From assembly GCA_023376005.1 (NCBI GenBank), contig CM042147.1:117272540-117336539 (forward strand): a stretch of 64,000 nt of DNA. Reading direction: 5' to 3'. The position numbers were made by a program, and so were the translations under genes. Origin of the DNA: Doryteuthis pealeii (taxonomy: Eukaryota; Mollusca; Cephalopoda; Myopsida; Loliginidae). The notes beneath the pieces were generated by a model. That model ran no database searches and was not told the DNA's origin. It saw nothing but the letters and a program-made list of their open reading frames with translations. Shown here piece after piece: positions 11,013-21,852 of this stretch. How positions within the stretch are numbered: position 1 is the first letter of the stretch; each line of letters begins with the position of its first letter.

Positions 11013-11460
11013 TTATATAATTAAAAAATAAAAGGAGAATTTAAAAAGAATGAATACTGATGGGAATAAAGAATTAAGAAGGAAAAGTAATGCAATTTCG
11101 GGTCGATTTCGAATTATTGTTACCCGGTAAAACCTTTTATAATGCATGTTAGAACACACTGTTCGATATAACCTCTCCTTGTATTTCAAAAAAATGGAAC
11201 GCTTGAGGTTATGGCGAACCGTCTGTCTGATTACGCAGTGAGCCTCGTTCTGAGAAAGAAAAAAAACTACGGTGAGTGAAAGTGCAATGAATGTCAATGT
11301 CATGTCGATTTGTTTACATTGGATCAGAAACGACAGAATCTGCGGCGCGGTCCTCTTGATGCTAAACTGTTGGCGTCTGTCAGGATTTGTGAATAGCTCC
11401 TGTTTCAACCAGCCGCTGCTGCCACCTGACGGCTCGGTGAACATTAATAGTTCGTTTCGT
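11013..11460 (-). other. Unassigned 143-codon open frame
   Basis: An open frame on the reverse strand in locally unique, less AT-rich DNA. An internal methionine begins a hydrophobic stretch TLTFIALSLTVVFFLS that could be a signal peptide. The same DNA also reads as a polypyrimidine tract ending in CTTTCTCAG, a splice-acceptor pattern. Both readings are weak, and the carboxyl end becomes low-complexity. It may be a host exon or chance; no family was recognised. Confidence 0.15.
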
Positions 11461-11469
11461 TAGAACGGT

Positions 11470-12100
11470 TATACAAAAGAAAAGAAAGGAAAGAAAGGAA
11501 TGATGATGAATGAATAATAAGAGGAGGAGGAAGGCGGAGAATGAAAGGATGGAAGAGGGGGAGGAGGGAGTAAATGGTAATTTTTGCAAAGGTGGAGGTT
11601 GAGAAGAAGAAGATAGAAGAAAGAAGAAGAAGAAGAAGAAGAAGGAGGAGGAGGAAGGAGGAGGAGGGAGGTAATGCAATTTTTGCAAAACGGTGGAGGT
11701 TAAGAAGAAGAAGAAGAAGAAGAAGAAGAAAAGAAGAAGAAGAATAAGGAGAGGAGGAGAGGAAAAGAGGGGGTAAATGGCAATTTTTTGCAAAGAAAGA
11801 AAAAGAAGAAAAAGAAGAAAGAAGAAGAAGGGGAGGGTTAAATGGCAATGTTTTAAAAGGTGGAGTTGAAGAGAAAGAAGAAGAAGAAGGAGGAGGGGGA
11901 GGAGGAGTAAATGGCGATTTTTGCAAAGAAGAAAAGGAGGAGGGGGAAGGGGTTAAATGGCAAATTTTTGCAAGGTGGAGTTGAGAAGAAGAGAAGAAGA
12001 GAAGAAGAAAGAAGAGAAGAAAGAAAGAAGGAGAAAGGAGGAGGGGTAAATGGCGATTTTTGCCAAAGGTGAAGAAGAAGACAGGGGAAGGAGGCAAGAC
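11470..12100. repeat. GAA/GAG polypurine tract with embedded unit
   Basis: About 600 bp almost purely purine on the forward strand. A block GGTAAATGGCAATTTTTGCA plus AAGGTGGAG recurs about seven times at irregular spacing, separated by GAA/GAG runs. Frames across it encode only serine/leucine/proline runs. Confidence 0.9.
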
Positions 12101-12540
12101 GAATGAGGGGGAGGAGGAAATCTAGATTTTTTCAGCAATTATTTTTGGCACCAAGTTTGAGAAAGTCGATCTCAGAGGACCTGTCAGTTAGCATACTGCA
12201 AGAGAATTTTTTTTTGTTTGGCACAGTTTTATTGAATGGGGAGCAGAATGAAAACAGTGAGGTGGTAAAAGATGGCGGATATGATTTTATTAGTGTGGTG
12301 GTGGCGAGCGACGACAGAGAGTGGAGTATGGGAGGAGAAGAAGAGGCAAGAAAGTAGTCTGCAGACTTTGGGGAGGGGGGGGAGACCGAAACCGAGTTTT
12401 AAAAAAGATGAAGGTGTAATAGGTGGTGGTGATAGCAATGTTTTGGCTTGTCTATTACGAAAACACCCAAAATGACATCTAAAACACTCGATGACCTTCC
12501 TGGTGGTTGCGTTTAGACTGATCTTAGTACGAAGACACCC
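12101..12540. other. Unique stretch, no gene recognised
   Basis: No repeat family was recognised. It is richer in G than its surroundings and includes AAGATGGCGG (12269), like a YY1 site, and a G run at 12370. It could be part of a host gene region, but there is no splice or coding evidence strong enough to call it. Confidence 0.3.
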
Positions 12541-12848
12541 ACACACAGACACAGACACGCAGACACAACACGACACACACACAGACACACACACATAACA
12601 CATATATATATAAGAAATATATATGTATACGTATATACATGGAGAAAGACAGAAAAAAAAATCAGACAGCCAAGAGAAGTGACAGGGAAACAATGAAAGA
12701 AGCATGTTTACAATTGTAAAAGGTTATTCACAACAGGCATGAACCTACACAATACCACTTCCGCAAGGATACGGGTTAGCAAAACAGGGTGGGCCCTAAA
12801 AATATGCAACTCTAGTATTTGCTACTAACACAACACACACACACACCA

Positions 12849-12894
<46 letters not shown>

Positions 12895-13028
12895 TTGTGT
12901 GTGTGTGTGTGTATGTCGTCCATAAACAAACACATCCTAATCAATTACGCAAGGTACGGGTTTGCATACAGGTGGCCCTAAAAACCTGCAACCCCAGTAT
13001 GTTTGCTAATAGCACACACCCACACACA

Positions 13029-13071
<43 letters not shown>

Positions 13072-13088
13072 ATATAATATATAATATA
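12541..13088. repeat. CA/TA microsatellites in a duplicated unit
   Basis: Two tandem units (about 12762-12935 and 12945-13088) each contain CGCAAGG..ACGGGTTTGCA, GGCCCTAAAAA, CTGCAACCCCAGTAT and then CA, TA and GT arrays. The left part holds ACAGACAC repeats. Confidence 0.75.
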
Positions 13089-13089
13089 T

Positions 13090-13306
13090 AAGTCGTCGGG
13101 GCTGCCTAAAGTCGGTATCTGCCAGTCAGCGAGGGGGTCTATCCCTTTTCAATAGTGCTAGACCAAGGAGATTGTTTTGGCGTCTGAGGTGAAGCGCCAC
13201 AACCTACCATCAGCTCCTTACTTTACCGCACAGATCCCTGTGCTACTCATACGCTGAGTTGGCGAGGACCGGTAAACGAACTAGGAACTGAGCTAACCCG
13301 GCCCCT
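13090..13306 (-). mobile_element. SINE-D, nearly complete
   Basis: Reverse strand of SINE-D: CTAAAGTCGGTATCTGCCAG, GCGAGGGGGTCTATCCC, CTAGACCAAGGAGATTG, ACTTTACCGCACAGATCCC, CATACGCTGAGTTGGCGAG. The tRNA-like head is partly decayed at 13270-13306. Confidence 0.85.
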
Positions 13307-13620
13307 ATCAACTTAAAATTATTTCAAAACATGTAAATAATAAAGAATTAAACATCACACATCCTTCTGTAAATTTCACATGGTTTGCACTTCTCAGCCA
13401 CAAAATTGATGACGGATCTGTGGTCAAGCCAGGGACACTCTGTTTCTAATTGTGACAATTTGAATAACTTCAAAACAATATTTTCGTGAGATTAGAATAA
13501 TCTTTTTTGCTAATAAACCAATTCCAAACAATCCAGAGTTTACATTTAAGGAAAAAAAATTCTGAAAAAAATATTTTGCTTTTTCACAAAAACATTCCCC
13601 TTTATTGAATGACCCTCGTA

Positions 13621-13621
13621 A

Positions 13622-13655
<34 letters not shown>

Positions 13656-13656
13656 T
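13621..13656. repeat. GATA microsatellite
   Basis: About eight tandem TAGA tetranucleotides. Confidence 0.95.
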
Positions 13657-14047
13657 CCCATTATTCCTTGAATGACACTCGTAGTAGAACAGTCTGGGCT
13701 ATCTAGCTTTGTAGGTACTTGTCTTGGAGAAGGAAAATCTCTGATTCAATTACTCTACGAACGTCTCAGCATGGCAGGGTCACTTGACGTGTTGAGTCAG
13801 GTCAAGGATTGTTGCTTGCTGCTGGTACCATATAACCCAGTATAACTAGTCACATTTAACTTTGAGAAGAGAGTACTAATGAGTAACCCTATTATATGCC
13901 CTGAGAGGTTTAGATATATTTATGAAATCTAAAATAAACACTCAACATAAAAATTAATGTTAAAATTGACATCATTGTTTAGGTATATTTTTAAATGTTT
14001 AAAAAAATTTTTTACTTCGAAGTAAAATCCTATATGTGCCAGAATAT

Positions 14048-14342
14048 GGTGGTTGGGGGGGTCTTCATTTCGTGGGAATGACTTTAAAGTCTATCTGATG
14101 GTGAGGTTCCATTTCTAGAGGTCTGGGGAATGTGGAACACCTTTTCATCGCCATTGCCGCCTAGTCCAATCTGACCCGGGGTGGTAGTAGTCGTTAATGT
14201 CACATCTGTGGGTTAAATAGAAAAATGTGTTTATAAACAAATTGAGTATCCACTAAAAATGAAATTATTTCAAAACTTTGTCGGCATCAAATGACCCACC
14301 TAGGTTGATATGCCGTAAAACAAAACAAAACAAACAAAACCT
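14048..14342 (+). mobile_element. B retroposon 3' half
   Basis: From GTGGGAATGACTTTAAAG to the tail hairpin CGGCATCAAATGACCC..GATATGCCG and an AAAAC-repeat end. It matches the complete B copies at 20200-20838 and 41477-42050. Confidence 0.85.
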
Positions 14343-14539
14343 TCTAGTATTCTGCTAAACTAAGTATTAGTTTGTTTTATTTTTTAACAGTATATCATCA
14401 AATTGTACATATAAGTGAAACTATTTTTTGTAGGTCTTATAGAAAAAAAATTGTTATTGTTTACTTCGAAGATTATGGCTTTCTAATAAATTTTTATTTA
14501 AACCCAAAAAACTATAGATATAAAGTATCGAGGAATGTC

Positions 14540-15195
14540 CGTTCTGCTAGTTCGGTTGTGACTGTAGAATACGCCGACAGCAACCCCGGTTTCGACCTGG
14601 GGGTCTGGTGAGCTTCGGCCGCTGGACCGGTATGTTGTAATAATAGCGTCGATCCCAGGGGGGGGGGGCATCCCTCCAGGCAACACCTGCCCCCTCGATT
14701 TAAAGGGGCAAAGCTGGGTTTATTGCCCAGTGTCTGAGGCACCCCCATTGAGGGGGAATGCCGACGGGATACACGCAATTTTTCACCCGCCATCCCATGA
14801 ACTTCGGTTTGTGGGTGGATCCTACGTTAATAGGGCCTTTGTGCCTGATCTGGTACGAGTGAGGTACTGGGAAAATACAAGCCCTACAGAGGGATGGGAC
14901 CCCCATCCTCAATAGGGCTATCTGTTAACCATGGGTGGCGATCCGTAAATTCTAAAGACAGGATTGTGGTGGATGAGCAGATTGTGGCCAGGGTACTATG
15001 CGGTCCCATGACATGCAACACTCCGCTAAGGTAATTACTTGGGCTAGCCGGAAGAGAGAGGCTCTATCCGATCAATCGGTCATGTCAAACCCTAGTACCT
15101 ATATGAATGTTCAGACCGTATTCTTCAAATTGCTCACTCACCTCTTTTTATCATATGGGTGCTAGAAGGCTGTGGCTGGGGGTCACCCACTGGTA
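14540..15195 (+). mobile_element. B retroposon, 5'-extended copy
   Basis: The 3' part (from GTTAACCATGGGTGGCGATC at 14932 to GGGTGCTAGAAGGCTGTGGC) matches other B copies. Upstream lies about 390 bp of unusually GC-rich sequence not seen in the other copies. That extension may be a longer master form or another element; its frames match nothing recognised. Confidence 0.6.
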
Positions 15196-15261
15196 TTTAT
15201 TAACACACAAGAAGTTAATGAAAATTATTACTTAAACAAATCATATATACAAAAAACAACA

Positions 15262-15325
15262 AGAAGATTTGGCATTAGATAACCCACAAGAGTTGATGTG
15301 CCATTAAACCAAACAACCTCCCAAC
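15262..15325 (+). mobile_element. B/LINE tail fragment
   Basis: Just the shared tail: TTGGCATTAGATAACCC through GTTGATGTGCCATTAAACC and an ACC-rich end. It may be the tail of the preceding B copy after an internal deletion. Confidence 0.6.
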
Positions 15326-15592
15326 CAACGTTCTGCTGGTAATCTCTATCTGCAGAGCAGTCTAGGAACCACAAGGTTCTGGGTTCAAAACCGGTCATCG
15401 CCAACTCAGCGCATGAGTAGCAGAACGTGGACCTGTATGGTAAATTGGGGAGCTGATGATATGTATGGTGCTCCAATCCAGACGCAAAAAATCTCACTGG
15501 TCTAGCATTGGTGAAAAGGAGATAGACTTCCTCGCTTTCCGGCTGAGACTGACAATAGGCCACTCCGTTGACTTTTCTTTCTTATAGACAGT
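15326..15592 (+). mobile_element. SINE-D
   Basis: A B-box-like GGGTTCAAAACCGGTC, then CCAACTCAGCGCATGAGTAG, GAGCTGATGATATGTATGG, CACTGGTCTAGCATTGG, GATAGACTTCCTCGCT and CAATAGGCCACTCCG. The first part of the head is missing. Confidence 0.85.
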
Positions 15593-16064
15593 CTTTAGGT
15601 GCATACGTTAATTAAGGTTTGGTGTAAAGGTCTGAAAAATAAAGGAAAATACATTTGATATTTATTTTTCTGGTCTTCTATTAATTTTGGGTGTAATGGG
15701 AAGATACAGTAGCGGGTGGACACTTAAACCCTGACCTTAGATATATGATTTCAAGTACAGACATCTTTGTGACCCGTGACAAGTAAAAAATAATTTTCTT
15801 TTAAAAATCCTTAGATAAATCTTTTTTGATTATGAAATTATAAAAAAAGAGTTTTAACAGAAGTTTAAAAAATTTATCAGTTCGACAAGGACTTTTCAAA
15901 TCTGATATCTGTATTAGATTAAATTAGTTGGAAAAAAAAAACTTGTAGAAATAACGATTTTAAATCTTTAATATACATCCATATAAGGAGCAATTGTATT
16001 TATTTATAGCACGTCTCCTCTTGTTCACAGAGGTCAAATGCTCTAGGTTATCTGATTTTATTTG

Positions 16065-16250
16065 GAGGCGCGTGGTGTAATGGTTATCGTCGTAAGAAAT
16101 GGATACGGTGACCCGAGTTCAAATCCTAGGCGAGGCTGTTTGCATTTCCCATAATGCTTGAGAAATGTATGAATTCAACTATTTTCCCTCTAGATATAAG
16201 TAAATAGTTGGACCGACTGGGTTCTTTAATCTTGGTATGGCAGCTAACTT
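16065..16250 (+). mobile_element. SINE-A 5' two-thirds with pol III boxes
   Basis: A good head: GGCGCGTGGTGTAATGGTTA (A-box region) and CCGAGTTCAAATCC (B box), then GAGGCTGTTTGCATTTCCC and the SINE-A body to GGGTTCTTTAATCTTGG. The 3' third is missing. Confidence 0.85.
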
Positions 16251-16409
16251 TTCGTTAATACCCTCGAAATCGTCTTCTCCCACTCTAACTATGGATAAAA
16301 AACGAGGGTCTTTCAATCATGACCCTTTTTTACTGACCGCTGTACCCGGAACTTTTTTTATCGGAGAGTTAATGTATTTCCACTTCAAGGACTGTCTTTT
16401 CAACTAAGT

Positions 16410-16660
16410 CTTGTTGGAAATAGACTCGGTGACCACCAGAGTTCAAATCCCGAGTTTGAGTTTCACATAGCGATAATACCCTGTGGGAAAGTATGAATCT
16501 AACTATTATGCCCCTAGCTATGGGTAACAAGAAGGACAGAATAATATGGTAACCGGTCTAGGAGAAGGACAATTCTGAATTCAAACCTTTTAAACATTAA
16601 GAAATTGACTCTCTGTCACATCCTACTCGGGCAAAGGTGTAGGGTGAATACATACTCTAG
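16410..16660 (+). mobile_element. SINE-A, head-truncated
   Basis: Starts inside the head (GAAATAGACTCGGTGACC, B box AGAGTTCAAATCC) and runs to TGTCACATCCTACTCGGGCA and AGGGTGAATA. It sits 160 bp after another copy in the same direction. Confidence 0.8.
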
Positions 16661-16679
16661 GTTATTTACAGAACATCTA

Positions 16680-17760
16680 GTTAATTAAATAGTATTAGGT
16701 TCCAGACCTAACAAAAAATAGAGTTACTCCCCTTGATCAGTAGGGGTCTGATGGGAACCCGGAATTGGGGGTTCCGCCATGACACTTTTAGATTGGGATT
16801 GGTGCGGTCAAGACGCACGTGCACAGCACGGTTGTGCTAGTTAAGTCACTTTTAGGGTAGGACAATTCTCTACCCTGTGTTAAATAAAACCTTGTAACTT
16901 TTCCAACAACCTGGTCTTGCATTATCATTCAGTGTTCCGTATTTTATTTGTATGTAAAAAAACATAACAATAAGTATTATGGAATGTTACAAGCATCTTT
17001 TTGTGTCAGCATCCATAGGATGAGAAAAGTTCGTTCCGGTTCAAGATGTCCGCTTGAGTAGGGTTTACTTTTGTCACGGGTAGGATGTGACAAAAGCTTG
17101 CAAGTATGAGGCATCCAGTGATAAACAGCCATCAAAGAACTTTTTAAGATCTCATTCAAAAGATGATAACATTGTTTTTTGCATGTCTATCAATCAGACA
17201 TGTCTCACAAGAAGAATCATGATCATTTAGAAGAAGAAAAAAGTTTAATGGCATTTCATGTTCAACTTGAGGCATAACACCCAATGACATCTGTCTTTTT
17301 TGATATTTTCATTTTTAAAGCAATTTAATGATCATGATTTAATGATACACAGGCCAAAGATGAGGACAACAGACCAAAAAATCAAAATTATTAACTTATT
17401 TTATTCTATTTATCTTATTATTTAGAAATAAAGCTGTCACTGTTTTCATGTTGATTTTTTTCTCATAAATATGATTTTTAGAGAAGTACTCAGAAAAAAA
17501 ATTACTTTAAAAATATGTTTGTTTAGTGTTTTTATAATATCTAAAACATATTTAAATATTGATTTATGAAATTTATTGAATTTAATAATAACTCGCTATT
17601 CAGTAGTAACGGATCTGCGCAACTAGATTGCAAACCATTACACCATGACGGGACGTCTGAACTTGAACCAAGTATAATTAGTTCAAGTAGAAACATGCAT
17701 CTATTAAAACTTATTATGGAATTTTACTAGCCTCTTTATGTGTCAGCCAATAAACGATGC
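16680..17760. other. Mostly unassigned; possible LTR-like piece
   Basis: 16690-16940 contains a TTAAATAAAACCTTGTAAC poly(A)-signal-like segment, as LTRs often do, but no paired TG..CA ends were found. 16970-17030 and 17705-17760 share TTATGGAAT.TTAC and TGTGTCAGC blocks. 17590-17680 resembles a reverse SINE-L head. The rest is AT-rich with nothing recognised. Confidence 0.3.
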
Positions 17761-17762
17761 CC

Positions 17763-17764
17763 CC

Positions 17765-17798
<34 letters not shown>

Positions 17799-17815
17799 AT
17801 ATATATATATATATG
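17763..17815. repeat. TA microsatellite
   Basis: TA repeats beside the left end of the O element that follows. Confidence 0.9.
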
Positions 17816-17961
17816 GTATTGTGGAAAATGTGACTTACCGGTGAAAATGGTCACAGTGGTTAGTTGATTCAAGTTTCACAATTATAAGACAGCGATATAA
17901 CAAATATAAAGTGCTCAATACGTTAGTAGAGCAAATTTATTATCATAGAGGTACACAGTAA

Positions 17962-18000
17962 TAACCTACTCGAGTTTCACCATAAGGATCTTCGTGGTTA
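17962..18000 (-). ncRNA. Hammerhead motif (O type, left arm)
   Basis: On the reverse strand: stem I TAACC/GGTTA (5 bp); core ACGAAGA where CTGAAGA is expected; stem II with CC/GG pairs around TTAT; GAA; then an 8-nt palindromic stem III ACTCGAGT and cleavage base A. The other arm keeps CTGAAGA, so the two arms together imply one intact ancestor. This arm has lost C3 and U4 and should be inactive. Confidence 0.5.
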
Positions 18001-18176
18001 AATCCACTGGATTAATCAAGAAATTGATTTATTGCAGTCGATTTCACGTGGTGTGTGTTTTTTTTTCGCGATAAACGGTTGGTTATAGGTCAACCGTTTA
18101 TCGCGAAAAAAAAACAAAACAACACACAAGCGAAATCGACTGTAATTAATCAATATCTTGATTAATCCAGTGGATT

Positions 18177-18215
18177 TAACCCTGAAGATCCTTATGGTGA
18201 AAACCGAGTAGGTAT
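18177..18215 (+). ncRNA. Hammerhead motif (O type, right arm)
   Basis: Core CTGAAGA (18182-18188) and GAA (18199-18201) are intact, with TAACC before the core. Stem III and the 3' side of stem I carry changes (AACCGAGTA, GGTAT) compared with the left arm. Probably inactive alone. Confidence 0.5.
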
Positions 18216-18235
18216 TACCGTGTACCTCTATGATA

Positions 18236-18384
18236 ATATATATATTATATATATATAATATATATATATATAATATATATAATTATTATTTATTTTTGCT
18301 TGAAGGCAATTATAAATGCATGTATCGCATAAAATTCGATAATTATTCAACAATGCTTCTATAAAAACAAACATCCAAAAATCT

Positions 18385-18439
<55 letters not shown>

Positions 18440-18440
18440 C
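18236..18440. repeat. TA arrays with short spacer
   Basis: TA-rich arrays at 18236-18285 and 18388-18437. The spacer begins TGCTTGAAGGCAATTATAAA, faintly like the edge of element U at 44587. Confidence 0.8.
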
Positions 18441-18538
18441 ACCCATAAATGACAATGTCTTAATAACAAATAATAACAATGACTTAATAAATGTTAACTT
18501 TCTTTTAATGCAAAGATATTAGTATTTTATTATTTCTA

Positions 18539-18781
18539 ATGGAAAATTATACAACCAAAACGGACATCATTAGTTGTGTATTACTAAACTCTACAGCTTC
18601 CTACTCCGATGATGTGCATTCTTTCAATTCTATCTTGTTGGATGGTCGTTGTTTTTCTATTTTCCATCTATGTACATTCCACTGTTACATATTCATATTT
18701 TTGGCCACAGAGTGTCAATGTTGCAGAGTTTGGTAATAAACAATACTTAATAATGTCCGTTTTTATCGTATGATTTTCCAC
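18539..18781. mobile_element. MITE R, copy 1
   Basis: Terminal inverted repeats of about 55 bp: TGGAAAATTATACAACCAAA ... ACTAAACTCT at the left and its complement at the right. The 130-bp centre is unrelated to coding sequence. Related copies lie at 33703-33890 and, in part, 20066-20108. Confidence 0.75.
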
Positions 18782-19046
18782 TAGAATTTTTTAGTGTTTT
18801 TTTTTAATCTTGCCCTGTGGAAGGTCGTTTTCTTTGTATACTTAAATTTTTTATATTTTCCCATTATTATTATTTTATTTCATATTTAAAATAGTAATAG
18901 ATAGAATACAATGCGTACATGAACACACTCTCGGCCGAAACACGTGTTGGCATTTCATTAAACAATTTTTATTCATTCAACATTTTCTTTCCTTTATTTA
19001 TTCATCCTTTCAACATATTGTCGGATTCATTTCCGTTTTTCAACTT

Positions 19047-19082
19047 GCACACACACACACACAACACACACACACACACACA
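19047..19082. repeat. CA microsatellite
   Basis: Interrupted CA repeat directly before a Helitron start. Confidence 0.9.
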
Positions 19083-19478
19083 TCTATTAATAATGGAGAT
19101 TCGCTTCCGGTTTTTGTCTGTAACAAAAACTGCGTCACTGCTTACGTCAGACTACGTAAAACGTCATAACATAGAATAAATACACTCAAAATTTGAACAT
19201 GCAATGTTAGACAGTCCTCATTGGTTTTTTAAACAAGTTTTAATAAATACACACCTGGTATTATCAATATATATATAGTTTGTTTTATTTTAATATATAT
19301 TTAAAGTTATCAGAACTAAGTTTTCCATTTCAATTTTTTTCAATTTTTTACTCCTTTAATAAATTTGATGATTTTACTCTACTTATGATACGAACTCTCT
19401 GATATTGAATTTTCAACTCCCGTCCCCTCGGGCAATATTTATTTTACGTCGCCCAGAGGGCGTTTTTTATTTTGCTAG
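19083..19478 (+). mobile_element. Non-autonomous Helitron H, copy 3
   Basis: Starts A|TCTATTAATAATGGAGATTC and ends with the perfect hairpin CGCCCAGAGGGCG, eleven bases, then CTAG|T. This is the cleanest Helitron 3' end in the window. The interior matches copy 2 at 9600-9960. Confidence 0.8.
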
Positions 19479-19502
19479 TATATATATATATATATATATA
19501 TA

Positions 19503-19918
19503 TCCTTGTGCAAATTAATTGAAACAACCGCTTTCGTTTCCTATCTTTCGCAAAACGGTCAGTTTTAGACCCACAGGGGTGACAGGGTGTAATCGATTTC
19601 TATTTCTTTCCTCAGATTAGGTCATTTGCAGTTGTGTGCATTAATATAAATCTATTTTCGGAGTGTATTATGAAATTTCTTTGGCCTTGAAAAATATTGC
19701 ATCATCTGAAATTGCACCAAATTTTAATCACGCCCAGACACAATTGTCACCACTGTCGATAATTATCTTACGGTCATTTTCTGGGATGGGTGTTACTCCA
19801 AGAAAGCGTACAAAAATTGTAACGATGCACGAACACACTGGCAAGACTTACAGAGATGTCGATTATATCATAACAATAACGGAATGATTCGATTTGTTTC
19901 AATTGATTTACACAAAGG
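19503..19918 (+). mobile_element. Tc1-like transposon, internally deleted
   Basis: Terminal inverted repeats CCTTGTGCAAATTAATTGAA and the complement of CCTTTGTGTAAATCAATTGA, next to TA. Between them, about 35 codons read GVTPRKRTKIVTMHEHTGKT then YRDV, a match to the N-terminal helix-turn-helix of Tc1-family transposases; the catalytic DDE part is gone. About 415 bp in all: a deletion derivative that could only move in trans. Confidence 0.75.
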
Positions 19919-20065
19919 TGTACATTGATGACACGTAGTTATTACTCAATGATACAATACATCTTCATCATCCATTGTTTTTTTTTTAATTTTCTTTTTG
20001 ACGAGACAATGTCATTATTACAAAATGATTCTTTAGGATTTGCCCTCTCGCGATGTCTTCTTTTG

Positions 20066-20108
20066 TAGAGTTTGGTAATAAGCAATACTTAATAATGTCC
20101 GTTATATT
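20066..20108. mobile_element. MITE R end fragment
   Basis: Matches the right arm of MITE R: GTAGAGTTTGGTAATAAGCA, then ACTTAATAATGTCCGTTAT. The other arm is missing. Confidence 0.6.
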
Positions 20109-20199
20109 ATTATTTAATAATATATATATCATATATATAAAGGAAATATTTCATAAAGGAAAGAAAACAAACCAAACCATAACCTTTTCGTCAGTTCAA

Positions 20200-20838
20200 C
20201 ACTCATCCGCCATGTCGCCTGTGGCCTTAGAATACACCGACTGCACCTCTGCAGAGGGGTAAGACTCCCCCAATGGGACCACCTGTTAGCCGCGGGTGGC
20301 GACCATCTGTTGGTCATCGGTGGCGACCCGTGATGCTTAAGGATAGATCCCAGGTGGTTGAGCAGTCCATGACACGCAATACTCCACTTTGGTCCTTACT
20401 TTGGCTAAACAGGCGGACGGAAAGGCACCTCCAATTTTTTTGGCTGGTCATGACAAGCCCTAGCACCTATATGGTTGCACTAATTCTATTGACCATATGG
20501 GAAGCCCAAACCGTTTTTGTTATATGGGTGCTAGAAGGCGGTGGCTGACTGAGTGTCTTCATGTCCTGGGAATGACGTTAAACTCTATCTGATGGTGAGG
20601 TTGCAGTTTTGGAGGTTTGGGGAATGTAAAGCACCCCTTCATCACCATTGCTCCCTGGTCCACTCTGACCCGGAGTGGTAGTACCTGTTAGTGTCCCATC
20701 TATGGGTTAAATCGAAAAACATGAGTTTATAAACAAAATTGATTATCCATTAAGAATGACTTTATTTCAAAACTTTGCCGGCATTAAATGACCCTCTGAG
20801 GTTGGTATGACGTAAAACAAACCAAACCAAACCAAATC
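20200..20838 (+). mobile_element. B retroposon, full length
   Basis: 5' end near ATGTCGCCTGTGGCCTTAGA, then CACCTCTGCAGAGGGGTAAG, a duplicated GGTGGCGACC block, TATGGGTGCTAGAAGGCGGT, GTGGTAGTACCTGTTAGTG, and the tail hairpin CGGCATTAAATGACCC...GACG with AAACC repeats. There is no open frame. Its 3' tail is shared with the I-clade-like LINE, which is the likely source of its reverse transcriptase. Confidence 0.85.
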
Positions 20839-21174
20839 AACTCTCATACACGTTTACATTCACATACATACTCCTATAGGTGCGTCCGTGATGAATACCA
20901 CGAAAATGAGGATACAAGTCCGAAACAATTAGTGTGCCCTCTATCTTGCTATATCTTCACTCGAGGAGGCACACGCATCTTAAAAGATAAAGAAATTAAA
21001 AACGGGGGTTGGGGGAGGGGTGAGAGAAAAGAAACTAATCGAACCTAGATAAGATCGCTCAAAGGGCGTCTTGAGGTTCTTTTTAAACAAACGAAAGAAA
21101 ACTTACTTCAAACAAAGAGGATTCTATTTTATTTCAAATGCCGGGTCGGTGATACTCGTTAGAATAATTTCGTT

Positions 21175-21320
21175 AATAAAAAAAAAAGAGAAAGAAACAA
21201 TCATCATCATCATCATCAAATCGTCTTGATAACACGGATAAATTGTCATTCCATCATCATCATTAGCAGCATCATCATCATCAACAGCAGCAGCAGCAGC
21301 AGCAGCAGCATCATTATCAT
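21175..21320. repeat. ATC and CAG trinucleotide arrays
   Basis: Interrupted CAT/ATC repeats with one CAG run (21283-21309). On the reverse strand they follow the end of the RTE-like fragment and so are probably its GAT-type tail, later expanded. Confidence 0.8.
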
Positions 21321-21321
21321 C

Positions 21322-21625
21322 ATCAACAGCACGGATTTCTTTGATACTTTCTCGTATAGTACCTACTATAGACCATCGTTTATCGTCTAGATGGCACCCA
21401 GTTTTTGCTGCTTTTGCAAGCACTAGTATGTCCATGTGTAGGAGTCCATTGGAGAACCTCGCTAATGAGTTCGTCCATACTTTCCCAGCGGTACCCAGCA
21501 TGTCTTGTTCGTCTTTCTTGGGTGGTTTGCGAGATGGGAGTAAATGGCCGTACAACCGATGTTTTATAAGGTGCTACTTCCATGATTTGTTCAAAACAGC
21601 ACGCGGCATCCTTGTATTGTTTTCA
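21322..21625 (-). pseudogene. RTE-like LINE, C-terminal fragment, frameshifted
   Basis: Reverse strand, first frame: DAACCFEQIMEVAPYKTSVV ... QTTQERRTRHAGYRWESMDE, LISEVLQWTPTHGHTSA. Then one frameshift near 21390 leads to KTGCHLDDKRW ... RESIKEIRA. This follows the conserved tail of RTE-type LINE polyproteins (RRTRHAGHCW .. DELISDVLLWTP .. ARTYLQQLCADTGC .. LEDLP .. REIRA). The GAT repeat after it fits an RTE tail. Dead copy. Confidence 0.7.
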
Positions 21626-21852
21626 TCTACCTTTTTCCAACAATTTTTTTCTTTACAGTCTAAGGGGTGCAACCATATAGTAGTAATGTTTTATTTTTAT
21701 AAAGAAAAAAACATTAATTTGTCACAAGTGTAGGATGTTCAATGTCTTTCTTTCTGAAGCCCATGGTTAAAAAATAATTGAATAAAAGCTGTGGTGAATG
21801 CTCATAGATGTATTAACAAAAATAAGAAAAAACAAAACAGAACAAAAAACTT

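Larger units (their letters stand above)
17816..18238. mobile_element. O element with 300-bp palindrome
   Basis: The left part (17820-17937) has CTTACCGGTGAA, CAGCGATATAACAAATA and the hairpin box GTGCTC...GAGCAAAT, all shared with 33005-33125. It is followed by a near-perfect palindrome (17938-18238) with a loop of about 8 bp at GGTTATAGG near 18085. Each arm contains a hammerhead motif pointing outward. Inverted dimers of this kind are typical of Penelope-like insertions or of twin priming. Confidence 0.65.

Noticed and set aside
11380..12138. Three long reverse frames rich in Ser/Leu/Phe/Pro
   Set aside because: They are translations of the GAA/TTC polypurine tract in different frames.
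16690..16940. LTR retrotransposon
   Set aside because: Only an AATAAA-like end is visible; no partner LTR, primer-binding site or duplication. The same applies to 43740-44060.
21124..21320. Poly-Ala/poly-Asp host protein
   Set aside because: It is the expanded GAT/CTG tail behind an RTE fragment.
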